Assembly (NCBI RefSeq): GCF_003201675.2
Contig: NZ_CP029287.2
Coordinates: 930,001-994,000 of the forward strand
Length of the DNA: 64,000 bases
Reading direction: 5' to 3'
Source: Metallosphaera hakonensis JCM 8857 = DSM 7519
Lineage (GTDB): Archaea > Thermoproteota > Thermoprotei_A > Sulfolobales > Sulfolobaceae
This document shows, piece after piece, positions 46,270 through 55,593 of this stretch. The translations under genes and the position numbers were made by a program. The notes beneath the pieces were generated by a model. That model did not search any database. It had not been told where the DNA came from and saw nothing but the letters and a program-made list of their open reading frames with translations. How positions within the stretch are numbered: position 1 is the stretch's first letter; each line of letters opens with the position of its first letter.

Positions 46270-48681
46270 ATGGTAAGTGCGAGAAAGATAAAGGATACAT
46301 TGAAAATTGCTCTCACGACTACAAGTGCACATGACATAGGGATAATGTACATTATAGTGGGTATAATAAGTCTTATCACAGGTTCCGCTTACGCGTCAGT
46401 CATTAGGGATCAGCTTACTCTCAATAATATTGGTGCCGTGGAATATTACAACGCGGTCACGCTTCACGGTATTTTCATGATATTTTTCATGGTAATGCCA
46501 ATCTCCACCGGATTTGCCAACTATCTTGTACCTAGAATGATTGGAGCCAATGACTTGTATTGGCCGAAAATCAATGCCTTATCCTTCTGGATACTCGTTC
46601 CCGCGGTTGCAATGAGCATAATTGCCCCATTGTTCGGTCCCATCAACACTGGGTGGTACATGTACGCACCTCTGAGTACCGATTTGCAGGTCAATGGTGG
46701 TTTCGGCGTTACCTTGATAGAGATTGCCCTAATGATAGCGGGGGTTTCCTCAACCCTCACGGGGATCAACTTTCTTATGACCATACTTAGGTTAAGGAAG
46801 ATCCCGTTCTTCAAGATGTCTCTGTTCACTTGGTCGTTTTTTGCTACCGCGATACTGTTAATGGTTGCGCTCCCACCACTCACTGCTGGTCTAGTGATGG
46901 CCTTCCTAGAGAGGATGTGGAATCTTCCCTTCTTTAATGCCTCCCTTGGAGGAAATCCTCTACTGTGGCAGAACGTGTTCTGGTTCTTCGGACATCCAGA
47001 GGTTTATATTCTAATATTGCCTGCCATGGGACTAGTTGGAGAGGTTCTTCCTAGGGCAGTGGGGAGGCAGATATACGGGTATAAGGCACTGGCACTCTCT
47101 TCCATGGCCATAGCTTTTCTCTCAGTGCTGGGAGTGTGGATGCATCACATGTTTACCGCCATAGATAGCGACGTGGTAAGGGAGATCGCAGCTGCAACGA
47201 CCATGGCCATAGCAATACCGTCTGGCGTGAAGGTGGTAAATTGGACTATAACGTTCTATGGAGGTAAGGTCAAGTTCTCTGCGCTAACCATAGGAATGAT
47301 AGGTTTCATCTCTCTGTTCCTTGTGGGCGGCATCACTGGAGTGTTCTTCCCTCTGATTCCCGTGGACCTGGCCTTCAATGGGACATATCTAGTTGTTGGA
47401 CATTTCCACTACATGGTTTTCGCAATTCTAGTTGGTCTTTTGAGTGGATTAGTCTACTATTTCCCATACTTCACAGGGAAGTGGTTTGACCAAGAGCTTG
47501 CTAGAAGCTCGATGCTAATGATAGTTGTGGGGGCCTTTGTAGTTGCCACTGGCATGAGCATTGATGGTGTTTTGGGTATGCCAAGGAGATATGCTGTTGT
47601 GCCAGCACTAATTTATCAGCCTTTCCAGAATTTGATCACGGTGGGTGGATTCGTGGAGGGAATAGGTCTACTCATGATGTTTGGAACCCTATTGTACGCC
47701 TGGGTCAGAGGTCCTCCAGTTAGAACCATGGATCCCTGGAACTCAGAGCAATTAATAGGCATACCCGATTTCACGATCAGGCCTATAGCCTTACCTCTCT
47801 CCTTTGGCAAGGAGATGGACGGTTCTACGCCAGAACATAGACATGGATCCTATTTCCCTTCAATCCTGGGCATGCTTCTATGCTTCCCTCCACTGGGCTT
47901 CATGTTAATCTTAGCGGGTATAACGATTCCAGGAATTTTAATGATCCTGACCTTCTTAGGAGTTGGAGTGTCGTGGCTTTACAATGATTACTTCAGACAA
48001 GTCAAACCCATACCTGGTATATTTGGAAACCTAGGATTAGGAAAAGCTGTAAACTCAGCCCCTAGTGGTGCCACAGACGCTACCTTAGGAGGTATTGAGA
48101 ATCCCACAATTCAAGAGAATGGTGTGGAGATCTCAAGGAGAGCTAAAACCCCTGTTCTCTTCTTCATTATCGCAGAGATATTTCTGTTTGGTAGTTTCAT
48201 AGGAGGTTACATATACGATATAAATGAGACTCCAACAGTCGCTACCCTGTCCAGGCTTCCTGTGGATTGGTATCCTTTACCGTTGATCATGACAGTTATA
48301 TTACTTTCAAGTTCCATCCCTGCCCATTTGGCATATCATAATTTCCTCAAGGGCAAAATGAGGACCTTCAAGATCTTAGGGGCCCTTACTGCTCTCATGG
48401 GGTTCACTTTCCTTATGGGCCAGGTCTATGAGTTCACTCATATAGTGAAATTTATACCACAAGAGAACGTATACACCGCCTTCTTCTTCACCATAGTTTC
48501 CCTCCATGCATTTCACGTTATCATGGGCCTCGTCCTTTGGGCTATTACCCTATTAAGAACAAGGATAACTGTGCCATATCAACTATCCACTGGCGCATCA
48601 TATTACTGGCATTTTGTGGACGCTGTTTGGGTTGTCGTCTTCACAATGTTATACCTTCAGCTACCAATCTATCATCCGTGA
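46270..48681 (+). CDS. soxM: Heme-copper oxidase subunit I/III fusion
   Basis: An 803-residue fusion. The subunit I part (residues ~10-560) shows V-T-L-H-G-I-F-M-I (heme a His), F-G-H-P-E-V-Y-I-L (CuB His, the A-type Glu, and the Tyr for His-Tyr crosslink), W-M-H-H-M-F-T (two CuB His) and V-V-G-H-F-H-Y-M-V (heme a3 and heme a His). The subunit III part begins near residue 620 with about five helices and L-H-A-F-H-V-I-M-G. H-P-E-V-Y points to the A family. ATG 46270 is chosen; the TTG just before it is in frame. Reduces oxygen and pumps protons. Confidence 0.95.
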   Translation: MVSARKIKDTLKIALTTTSAHDIGIMYIIVGIISLITGSAYASVIRDQLTLNNIGAVEYYNAVTLHGIFMIFFMVMPISTGFANYLVPRMIGANDLYWPKINALSFWILVPAVAMSIIAPLFGPINTGWYMYAPLSTDLQVNGGFGVTLIEIALMIAGVSSTLTGINFLMTILRLRKIPFFKMSLFTWSFFATAILLMVALPPLTAGLVMAFLERMWNLPFFNASLGGNPLLWQNVFWFFGHPEVYILILPAMGLVGEVLPRAVGRQIYGYKALALSSMAIAFLSVLGVWMHHMFTAIDSDVVREIAAATTMAIAIPSGVKVVNWTITFYGGKVKFSALTIGMIGFISLFLVGGITGVFFPLIPVDLAFNGTYLVVGHFHYMVFAILVGLLSGLVYYFPYFTGKWFDQELARSSMLMIVVGAFVVATGMSIDGVLGMPRRYAVVPALIYQPFQNLITVGGFVEGIGLLMMFGTLLYAWVRGPPVRTMDPWNSEQLIGIPDFTIRPIALPLSFGKEMDGSTPEHRHGSYFPSILGMLLCFPPLGFMLILAGITIPGILMILTFLGVGVSWLYNDYFRQVKPIPGIFGNLGLGKAVNSAPSGATDATLGGIENPTIQENGVEISRRAKTPVLFFIIAEIFLFGSFIGGYIYDINETPTVATLSRLPVDWYPLPLIMTVILLSSSIPAHLAYHNFLKGKMRTFKILGALTALMGFTFLMGQVYEFTHIVKFIPQENVYTAFFFTIVSLHAFHVIMGLVLWAITLLRTRITVPYQLSTGASYYWHFVDAVWVVVFTMLYLQLPIYHP

Positions 48682-48685
48682 TCCC

Positions 48686-49219
48686 ATGAAGGTAAAACGT
48701 TTTTTCCTTGTTTTATTTATAATTGCATTACTTTTAAATCCTTATTCTGAGAGCCTTTACAGGACAAACGCAGTGCTCTTTATGGCCTCACATTACGCTC
48801 TATTTACACTTGGTCTCTGGATGGGATTAAATGGGTCCAGAAAGTTCTGGATTGGTAAATTATGTTTAGGTTGCGCCATAACTGTATTGGTCCATACTCC
48901 TGCGATTTTCGATATCTCCGCCTATGACTACGCAGTCAGGCTATTGGTCGAAGTTGCCCTCTTATGTGCAGGTTTTCTTGTGGGTTCGTCTTTGCCAGGA
49001 AATAACAAGGTCACCTATTCCTTACTAGGAGGTTGGATGGGTGGGGACACGGCACTCTCTATCGCCTTCATTCTTGGGGACTCCGTTTACGCTTATCCGT
49101 CCTCTCCTTATCCTGTTTGGCAAATTCGAGATACCGGAATGTTTATGTTTATATTGATGGATGTCGTCGCGTTTTTCCTTATCATGAAGATATTTATCTC
49201 TTATGTGGAGAAGGCATGA
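48686..49219 (+). CDS. DUF1404-type membrane protein, copy 1
   Basis: A 177-residue protein with six predicted helices, starting M-K-V-K-R-F-F-L-V-L-F 4 nt after soxM. N-P-Y-S-E-S-L, A-S-H-Y-A-L-F and G-G-D-T-A-L-S-I-A-F are shared with the convergent gene next door. DUF1404 proteins are Sulfolobales membrane proteins of unknown function. Downstream position suggests co-transcription with soxM. Confidence 0.82.
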   Translation: MKVKRFFLVLFIIALLLNPYSESLYRTNAVLFMASHYALFTLGLWMGLNGSRKFWIGKLCLGCAITVLVHTPAIFDISAYDYAVRLLVEVALLCAGFLVGSSLPGNNKVTYSLLGGWMGGDTALSIAFILGDSVYAYPSSPYPVWQIRDTGMFMFILMDVVAFFLIMKIFISYVEKA

Positions 49220-49222
49220 TTC

Positions 49223-49765
49223 TCATAACCCTCTTAGTAAATTCTTGAACATGACGTAAATTACCGTGGCCAAAATCAAATTCATTACAACTATCATTGC
49301 TATTCCCGCTAATGGCAAGGAGCTAGGGGGGTAAGGAGAGAAAGGATAAAGCCTATTGGAGTAGAGCGGGCTTTCAACTATGAAGAGGATGCTTAGTGCC
49401 GTATCTCCTATCATGTAAAGTATGAAGAGGGATATTTTCCCCCATTGGGGTAATGCCCAGATGGAAGATCCAGCGAGAAATCCTCCCAGAAAGATAGTTA
49501 TCTCTAGAACTATCCTTAATCCAATATAAGTTGCGCCCAAGGCAAAGGGGAGAGGTAAATGCCAAAAAGCGATTGGGGTAAGTCCCACTGGCATGAAATA
49601 CCACTTGGTTTTCAAGATTGCATGTCCTAAAATGAATCCAGATGAAACTAACGCGTAATGGGACAACATATAGATTACTGGAGAAGAGAACTCGAGCTTC
49701 TCAGTAAATGGGTTTACGGATACGATAATCAAGATCAATGAGAAAAGAAGTTGCCTTCCTTTCAT
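49223..49765 (-). CDS. DUF1404-type membrane protein, copy 2
   Basis: A 180-residue paralogue of the previous gene in convergent orientation, 3 nt apart at the stops. Shared motifs: N-P-F-T-E-K-L, L-S-H-Y-A-L-V, A-G-S-S and G-D-T-A-L-S-I-L-F. The conserved His and Asp in otherwise hydrophobic helices could bind a cofactor, which is only a guess. Start at ATG 49765 with the first six codons of the longer frame dropped. Confidence 0.8.
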   Translation of the reverse strand: MKGRQLLFSLILIIVSVNPFTEKLEFSSPVIYMLSHYALVSSGFILGHAILKTKWYFMPVGLTPIAFWHLPLPFALGATYIGLRIVLEITIFLGGFLAGSSIWALPQWGKISLFILYMIGDTALSILFIVESPLYSNRLYPFSPYPPSSLPLAGIAMIVVMNLILATVIYVMFKNLLRGL

Positions 49766-50554
49766 TAAAAAGTCTTTTACCACGGAGATAATAAGTGTAA
49801 GGAGACGACACTACTTTGCGGATCGCTTCAATTATCTTAGTGGTAAATCTATGATTCTTTCTTGTATTCAAACTCCGCTATTTTTCTAAAAGTAAATTGG
49901 ATGTTAACTTTGATAAAAATTGGAGAAATCGATAAAGCACTCCTGAAACTTTATGAGTAATTTAGAAATTAAACCTTATGCTTTTCGCGAGAAACGTGCC
50001 GATTTTCCTTAAGAACATATCTTACAATCTTAGATATAGGGTTGGTAAAGAGATTTCCCTAAACGCCCACCGTAATTCGGTTAGTTAATAGATGTTGACT
50101 CACGCTATAACTTTATAATCCAAGAAAAGAAATATTTTGATTAAAAGATTACAATAAATTAAACGTAATATTAAACTCTTTTTGTTCTGTGCGCCTCTTA
50201 TTATCAAGAATTTTCTTTATAGACCCATTAGCTCACGGTAAATACTTTAAAGTTTTTAACATTTTCTTTTCCTATATAAAATAGTTTTGTATTAAGCTCG
50301 TTTATGTTGGGATTCGATTTGAGCCAGATCGTTGACTATGAAGGGATCAAGGCTCAGATACTCTCAATTGAGGGTGCTGGAAACGTCATAGATTTGCTAG
50401 GCTGGTGATTCTGATCCGTCTCGGAAGAGTGCAGAATCCAAGGGTATAACTCTGATAAACATTATGAAATCCTGCGAGTTCCAAACCGCTCCCTAGCTCA
50501 CATCTCCAGTAATGCAATGGCTACTAGTTCAACTGATTGTACCTATGTGGTCAT
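49766..50554. other. Gap with one possible very small gene
   Basis: About 790 A+T-rich bases. The only coding candidate is the 34-codon ORF at 50304-50408. No repeat was recognised. Confidence 0.45.
50304..50408 (+). CDS. Candidate 34-residue protein with good promoter spacing
   Basis: An ATG ORF reading M-L-G-F-D-L-S-Q-I-V-D-Y-E-G-I-K-A and ending in D-L-L-G-W. A strong box A (cctatataaaa, 50271-50281) is centred 27 nt upstream, the spacing for a leaderless transcript. Composition is protein-like. Function unknown, and it could be a fragment of a lost gene. Confidence 0.4.
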   Translation: MLGFDLSQIVDYEGIKAQILSIEGAGNVIDLLGW

Positions 50555-50833
50555 TCAAAAGAGAGTTAACATGTTGGACACATCAGCCAGAGCAAATAAC
50601 CCGATCAGTAGAAGAGCTGGCAAAATCATCGATTTTCTCATGAGATACACTGCGCCGATTATTGCTACAGCCTTCAATAGTATCATGGTTATAGCGAGCG
50701 CAAGAGGATCGCCCTGAAGTACATGGAGGAAAGCGTTCTCCTCTGTATAACCGTTCTGCAAACCTATTACGGTGGTAAGCACGTCTAGTAGACCCAATCC
50801 ACCTAGAACCGGAAGAAGTACTCTCTGAATCAT
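50555..50833 (-). CDS. Small membrane protein (DUF5658-like)
   Basis: A 92-residue protein with about three membrane helices. L-D-V-L-T-T-V-I-G-L-Q-N-G-Y-T-E-E-N-A-F near the first helix matches the pattern D-x-x-T-T ... G-x-x-E-x-N of DUF5658 proteins. Function unknown. Confidence 0.75.
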   Translation of the reverse strand: MIQRVLLPVLGGLGLLDVLTTVIGLQNGYTEENAFLHVLQGDPLALAITMILLKAVAIIGAVYLMRKSMILPALLLIGLFALADVSNMLTLF

Positions 50834-50994
50834 AATTTATTATCCTTTTCTAACCTTAAAAGTTACATATGTTTAAGTTTATTGGAAATTATTAAAATAT
50901 CTATATCGATGTACTTCTACATACAATAGTTGACATCTTAACATAAAGTTTATTACCCTAATTTTGTTAATAGATATAATAATGGTGAAAAAGT

Positions 50995-51504
50995 TTGGGT
51001 ATAGGTCTAAGAATAGGTGAAGTTATTGCAATTGTACTCATTGCTGGAGCTCTTTCTTTAGGTTTTATAGGAGGAAATCCTAGCGCTCAGGTTCCTTCAA
51101 TCCCATCAGTCTCTCTTTTGGACCATTATACAGGGTTGGGCTGGAGTGTAGTTAGTTCGTTCAGCGGTGTTGCGGATAGCTCACCAACATCTTTTCTACA
51201 GAGCTTTGGTTCCGACGCCATATCTTACGCTAATCTAACCGATAGTAGCGGAGATTTACTCACAGTCCTGCAAGTATATTTCCCTTCGAGCAATAGTGCG
51301 CTTAATTACCTGGAATCTGTAGCTCCTGAAAGTCCTCATCTGGTAAATAACGTTTGGATGGCCACATATTCATTGGGACAAGTAGAGATCGTATACATGG
51401 TTAGCGGATCACACTTCGTTCAAATTTCCTATGTGGGTAGCTCAGGATCGCTCCCGAGCCTGAACTCTATGGAAGGATTAGGTCTCTCCCTTATTCAGGG
51501 CTGA
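50995..51504 (+). CDS. Secreted or anchored small protein
   Basis: A 169-residue protein with one N-terminal hydrophobic helix (I-A-I-V-L-I-A-G-A-L-S-L-G-F-I) and a Ser/Gly-rich beta-type domain outside. It starts at TTG 50995, supported by a Shine-Dalgarno-like ggtga 7 nt upstream; the nearby ATG at 50982 is in another frame. No family recognised. Confidence 0.65.
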   Translation: MGIGLRIGEVIAIVLIAGALSLGFIGGNPSAQVPSIPSVSLLDHYTGLGWSVVSSFSGVADSSPTSFLQSFGSDAISYANLTDSSGDLLTVLQVYFPSSNSALNYLESVAPESPHLVNNVWMATYSLGQVEIVYMVSGSHFVQISYVGSSGSLPSLNSMEGLGLSLIQG

Positions 51505-51978
51505 ATGTGGATATGGGGTTTCATGTGCCTTTTGTGTATATATAAACCCTTTTTACCTTACTCTCATGAGGAAATCCGTGATTAATTCTTCATTTAGAAT
51601 CCTTGGATTGTAGATGGAGAAGCTCTCCCTACCCTAGCCATATTGCTAACCGCTTCAATAATCTCAGGTGTTAAGCTCAATAGTATCTCTTAAATTCAAG
51701 ATCAAATATATATCTGAAAATGAGCCAAGCCTTGACCCCTCTAAAATCCGGAATGGTCCACAAGGCACAGTTTCTTATGTCTTAAACTGGTAAATAACGA
51801 TGTGGATTCGCGAGAAAAATACGACGTATATTTAGGATAAGTCATGCAGGAGTTTTCTACGTTCTTTGGAAATAAATGACTGAACCGATTAACTAAACGT
51901 AAACTTTAGGAGAGTACCACGGAAGATCGTTTGGAAGAAACTAAAATAACTGGCACAAATTAAACAATAAGGAGCGAA
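51505..51978. other. Non-coding gap
   Basis: No gene recognised. The Shine-Dalgarno-like ggag of the kinase gene lies at its end (51971-51974). Confidence 0.4.
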
Positions 51979-54465
51979 TTGGAGAGGCCCAGCGTTAAGG
52001 CTATATATATCATCTACATCATCTTCGCCACATATCTATTGACGGTCATCTTTCTCCTCCAGACTAACTCCCTCAATATCAAGGCTTTACTTCTCTACAT
52101 TTCGATCTCAGCATCATTGATTCCTCTTTCCCTCCCTAGGCCAAACCTTATTGTAATTCCGGTCTATACAATTCCCCTATTCGTCTATCCTCTCTTGTCC
52201 TCTTTCTCAAACCTTGATCTAATCCTAACGGTAATTCTTTCGGTTTCAGCCATAGGTCTTGCCATATTTGCTCGCGACCTCAATGATATCTCAATAATAC
52301 CATTCTTAATCTCCATAATCACTTTTGGTATTACTTACTCGATCGTAAGTATTCTTCTTGTTAGTTCCAACTTTTATTCATGGGATCTTGTATTATCGGG
52401 AATTACGTTATTCATAGTTCCTGTCTTCAAAGCGGTGAAAAAGGAGGGGGCGATCATTGCGGCAATGGTCCTAGTTCTATTCTCACAGTACTTGATTATT
52501 GGACCTAAATTCAACATAGGTGATCTGTTAACTGTCTCCATGTCTTCGGTGGAGACGTGGACAGTATTATTTCTCTTGGCATCTGCGATACTCATATCCC
52601 TTAAGGCCAGAAGGATTGTTCCCATAACGTATCTGGTACTTTCTGGCTTAGTCTATTTATTTTCGTCTCCATTATTGGCGATTTTCCCACTACAGGTGGG
52701 TTCAGCGAGCGTGTCTGATGAGGGCCAGACCTTGAGACTTGACGTAAATGTAGAAGGGAACAAGGTTAACATAAGATTTCTTAATCCTGGAACCGTGATT
52801 CCAGTTCTCACTGTAGACTCGTCTCCGGTTAAGTTCTCTTGTAAAGGTAAGGAATGCATATCATTGGTCCAAGCCACTCCAGGTAAGCATGAGGTAAAAC
52901 TATGCGTCGGGAATCAATGTGTTTCCAGAGAGGTCCTAATTCGTTATCCCGTACGCTCTCCCATAAGCCTAGACTACTCAGTGACAGGGAACAAACTTCA
53001 GATCAGAGTCAATGTGGCTAAACGAGTCAACTCCCTTGAGGTCAGAGTGAACAATGAAGTAGTATCCGTTCTAAATAACGGTAAGGAATACGTTGGAGAG
53101 TACGTTCTAAAATCGGCTGGAAAATACGTTATAGAGGTCATTGGGAACATCAAGAATGAAACTATCACGATCTCCAGAGAGCTGGAAGTCAAGTCCTTGA
53201 ACTTGGAGATTAAGCTTAGGACCGAGCCAAGGTGGCCCGATCTAATCATAGCTGCGGAGGTCTACGTTGATGGATCTAGGTCTTCGGTTGATAAATTACT
53301 AATGAAGGTTAATAACGAGGATATTGCCTTCAGCAATCCCGAAACCGGCCTCTACACTGGGGTAATTACTTCGCTGGAAGGAAGAACCTATGAGATAGTG
53401 GTAGAGGCCATTAAAGACGGAATAGCCAAGACTGAAAGAGCCAAGGTGTCCATATCTCCTCCCTCCCTTAGTTCCTGGGATCCAAAAATATGGATCGGAA
53501 AGGAAATCTACGGGTATGACATTGAAGGTATACTAGGAGTTGGTGGCACGTCATATGTACTCCTGGGGAATAGGGAGTCCAAGAAATACGCCATCAAAAT
53601 AGCTAACGTTTTGCCGTCCTCCTCGGGTTCGTCCACTAGACTTGGACTTACTACGTTCTCGGACTTAAGTAAGGAATCCTCCAAGCTCCAGGAGATATCG
53701 GAGCGAGCCAATGAGATTGTAAAGCTCTATGGGGTGTACGCTGACGTGAACACCATTAGGGAAATAATTGAGGGGAAGACCCATCTTTACCTCACTAATC
53801 CTCCAGCCATAGTTATGGAACTCATGAGAGGTGGAACAGCCGAAGACCTAGTTAAGAGGGAAGCTGTGTCTCTTTCCTCAAATTGGCCGTCGGTAGTGAA
53901 AATTATTTTCATTAACATGGCGAAAGCGCTCAGCGCTGTTCACAGGGAGAATTACGTTCATCTCGATGTGAAACCCAGGAATATTTTCTTCAGTGAACCT
54001 CCTGGAAATACTGGGGCGGAGGTCCTGAATAACCTACTTTCAGGGAAAACCTCGGTTAAGCTTGGGGATTTAGGTTCAGCTAGAAGAAGGGGTGAGAGGA
54101 TAACTGAGTATACTGCCGAGTACTGCCCTGTGGATCAAGTGGAGGACATGCTACTGGGAAGAGGGGCAAGGCCGGATATGGACGTATTCGCCCTGGGGGC
54201 AACAATATACCGACTAATAAATGGAACTCCCCTCATTCCAGTAGAAGTCGTTAAGGATATGGACGGAGCTGTGGACGCGTTCTTGAGAAGAGGAGACTAT
54301 AGGTCAATCTTGGAGAAGGCAAAGAGAGGTTACATACAGACACATTCATCCTTGAGGCTCACGAGATTCAGGGAGGTCGAAGAACTGGTTAGGAAGATGA
54401 CAGATCCCGATCCCTCCAAGAGGCCCTCAATTACAGAGATTCTAAATTACCTCTATTCAATTTAA
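51979..54465 (+). CDS. Multi-pass membrane Ser/Thr protein kinase with internal beta domains
   Basis: An 828-residue protein starting at TTG 51979. Residues 1-245 hold about eight or nine membrane helices. Residues ~250-500 form two or three Ig/CARDB-like beta domains with four Cys near 290-320. Residues ~503-828 are a eukaryotic-type kinase: G-V-G-G-T-S-Y-V (Gly loop), A-I-K (Lys), H-L-D-V-K-P-R-N near 660 (catalytic loop) and G-D-L-G-S-A near 696 (D-L-G for D-F-G), then D-P-S-K-R-P-S. No helix separates the beta domains from the kinase, so both must lie on the same, presumably cytoplasmic, side. Sulfolobales kinases of this layout take part in motility and nutrient signalling. Confidence 0.9.
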   Translation: MERPSVKAIYIIYIIFATYLLTVIFLLQTNSLNIKALLLYISISASLIPLSLPRPNLIVIPVYTIPLFVYPLLSSFSNLDLILTVILSVSAIGLAIFARDLNDISIIPFLISIITFGITYSIVSILLVSSNFYSWDLVLSGITLFIVPVFKAVKKEGAIIAAMVLVLFSQYLIIGPKFNIGDLLTVSMSSVETWTVLFLLASAILISLKARRIVPITYLVLSGLVYLFSSPLLAIFPLQVGSASVSDEGQTLRLDVNVEGNKVNIRFLNPGTVIPVLTVDSSPVKFSCKGKECISLVQATPGKHEVKLCVGNQCVSREVLIRYPVRSPISLDYSVTGNKLQIRVNVAKRVNSLEVRVNNEVVSVLNNGKEYVGEYVLKSAGKYVIEVIGNIKNETITISRELEVKSLNLEIKLRTEPRWPDLIIAAEVYVDGSRSSVDKLLMKVNNEDIAFSNPETGLYTGVITSLEGRTYEIVVEAIKDGIAKTERAKVSISPPSLSSWDPKIWIGKEIYGYDIEGILGVGGTSYVLLGNRESKKYAIKIANVLPSSSGSSTRLGLTTFSDLSKESSKLQEISERANEIVKLYGVYADVNTIREIIEGKTHLYLTNPPAIVMELMRGGTAEDLVKREAVSLSSNWPSVVKIIFINMAKALSAVHRENYVHLDVKPRNIFFSEPPGNTGAEVLNNLLSGKTSVKLGDLGSARRRGERITEYTAEYCPVDQVEDMLLGRGARPDMDVFALGATIYRLINGTPLIPVEVVKDMDGAVDAFLRRGDYRSILEKAKRGYIQTHSSLRLTRFREVEELVRKMTDPDPSKRPSITEILNYLYSI

Positions 54466-54736
54466 TTTTATTTATATCAAGAGGAAGCAAGTATTTCATG
54501 TTGACGTATGGCTTCAATGTATTTAAAGGATTATAATGAATTTAATTGAATATATACAATGCAGACTGAAGTACATCAAAGCAGTTATCTAGGACATGAT
54601 TTTCGGCCCCCTATGTCCACATCCAAGTTAAGTAGCCTCTCTTTTGTAGCTAACCAACAGTGATGAACTGCTTACTTAATCAGCCCTCATCCCCTTAAAA
54701 CCTAATTGAGACGTATCCACCTCAAAAATGGCTTTT

Positions 54737-54758
54737 TATACTATGAAAACATAGTATA
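54737..54758. promoter_or_regulatory. Perfect 9-bp inverted repeat over the promoter of the nucleotidyltransferase operon
   Basis: tatactatg-aaaa-catagtata overlaps the 3' part of the box A (ctttttatac, 54732-54741) and ends 4 nt before ATG 54763. The box is ~26 nt before that ATG, so the transcript is probably leaderless. A repressor dimer bound here would block transcription, as expected for autoregulated toxin-antitoxin operons. Confidence 0.65.
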
Positions 54759-54762
54759 GCTT

Positions 54763-55056
54763 ATGAATCTCCAAGTTAAGGGACGCTATCTTTACGTAAC
54801 AATGTGGGACAAATCCAGGAAAAGACCCAGGAGATTCTACCTTGGGGACATCTCCCGGAGAGAAGTATGGGAGAGTCTACTGAATTTCGCTGAAAAATTG
54901 AATACCCCTAAATCAGACCTGGAGGACTACCTCAACTTCTATGTGGATAAAGGAACCAACATGACTAAGTCTGAATTCGTGCTACAAAGTTTAGAAATGG
55001 GTGAACTTTTACGGGAGTCAGTTGGACGCTCAGAGAAGGTATCAGAAGGGGTGTGA
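54763..55056 (+). CDS. Small basic protein, putative antitoxin
   Basis: A 97-residue protein: a basic beta-rich N-terminus (G-R-Y-L-Y-V-T-M-W-D-K-S-R-K-R-P-R-R-F-Y-L-G) followed by helices. The start resembles the beta-sheet 'R-Y-L-Y-x-R' elements seen in integrase arm domains and some antitoxins. It overlaps the next gene (GTGTGA) by 4 nt and lies behind a palindrome promoter; antitoxin role is inferred. Confidence 0.65.
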   Translation: MNLQVKGRYLYVTMWDKSRKRPRRFYLGDISRREVWESLLNFAEKLNTPKSDLEDYLNFYVDKGTNMTKSEFVLQSLEMGELLRESVGRSEKVSEGV

Positions 55057-55586
55057 AATTTCTCTCTAAATACTACCCAGACTACCTTCTGATAGGAAGA
55101 GTTGCCAGAAATATATACGCTATTCCAGAGACTACTTTGGACATAGATTTCCTTGTGGATTTGGACGACAAGTTGAGGTTGTCCGAGCTGATGCAGAATT
55201 TGCCTCTGGACTCCCAGATATTCCCCAAGGACCTAGGTCATTGGCAATACAGACTGGTGGTGAGGGGTATCAGAATCGATCTTGTTAAGCCCAAGGGGTT
55301 TATCCTCACCGAGGAGGTCATATCCAGAAGGAGGATAGTCAACCTGGAGAAAGTTGGGAAGATCCAAGTGATATCCCCGGAGGATCTTGCCCTACTTTAC
55401 GTCCTAGCATCCATGGAGAGAGGGGTAAGAGATTTGATCAAGGCCAAGGACGTGATGGACTACTCCAGGGCAAGACATGATTTCAACACCGACTACTTCC
55501 TTAAAAGATGCAATGAACACAAAGTGATCCCTCTCTGTATTAAACTGATTTCATTGGACAAAGTTGATAAGTTCCCAGTACTTTAG
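55053..55586 (+). CDS. AbiEii/DUF6036-like nucleotidyltransferase, putative toxin
   Basis: A 177-residue protein of the minimal nucleotidyltransferase type. I-G-R-V-A-R-N-I-Y near residue 14 stands for the G-G-x-A helix, and T-T-L-D-I-D-F-L-V-D-L near 28-38 holds the D-x-D metal site; I-R-I-D-L-V near 71 supplies a third Asp. It starts at GTG in overlap with the small gene. The pair looks like a type IV or AbiE-like module. G-G of the usual G-G-x-A signature is G-R, so activity is uncertain. Confidence 0.78.
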   Translation: MKFLSKYYPDYLLIGRVARNIYAIPETTLDIDFLVDLDDKLRLSELMQNLPLDSQIFPKDLGHWQYRLVVRGIRIDLVKPKGFILTEEVISRRRIVNLEKVGKIQVISPEDLALLYVLASMERGVRDLIKAKDVMDYSRARHDFNTDYFLKRCNEHKVIPLCIKLISLDKVDKFPVL

Positions 55587-55593
55587 GGGGAGC

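Noticed and set aside
54515-54556. A+T-rich string similar to 35135-35165 (gaatttaattgaat)
   Set aside because: The shared core is only about 14 bp of A+T-rich sequence and the flanks do not align well, so chance is likely.
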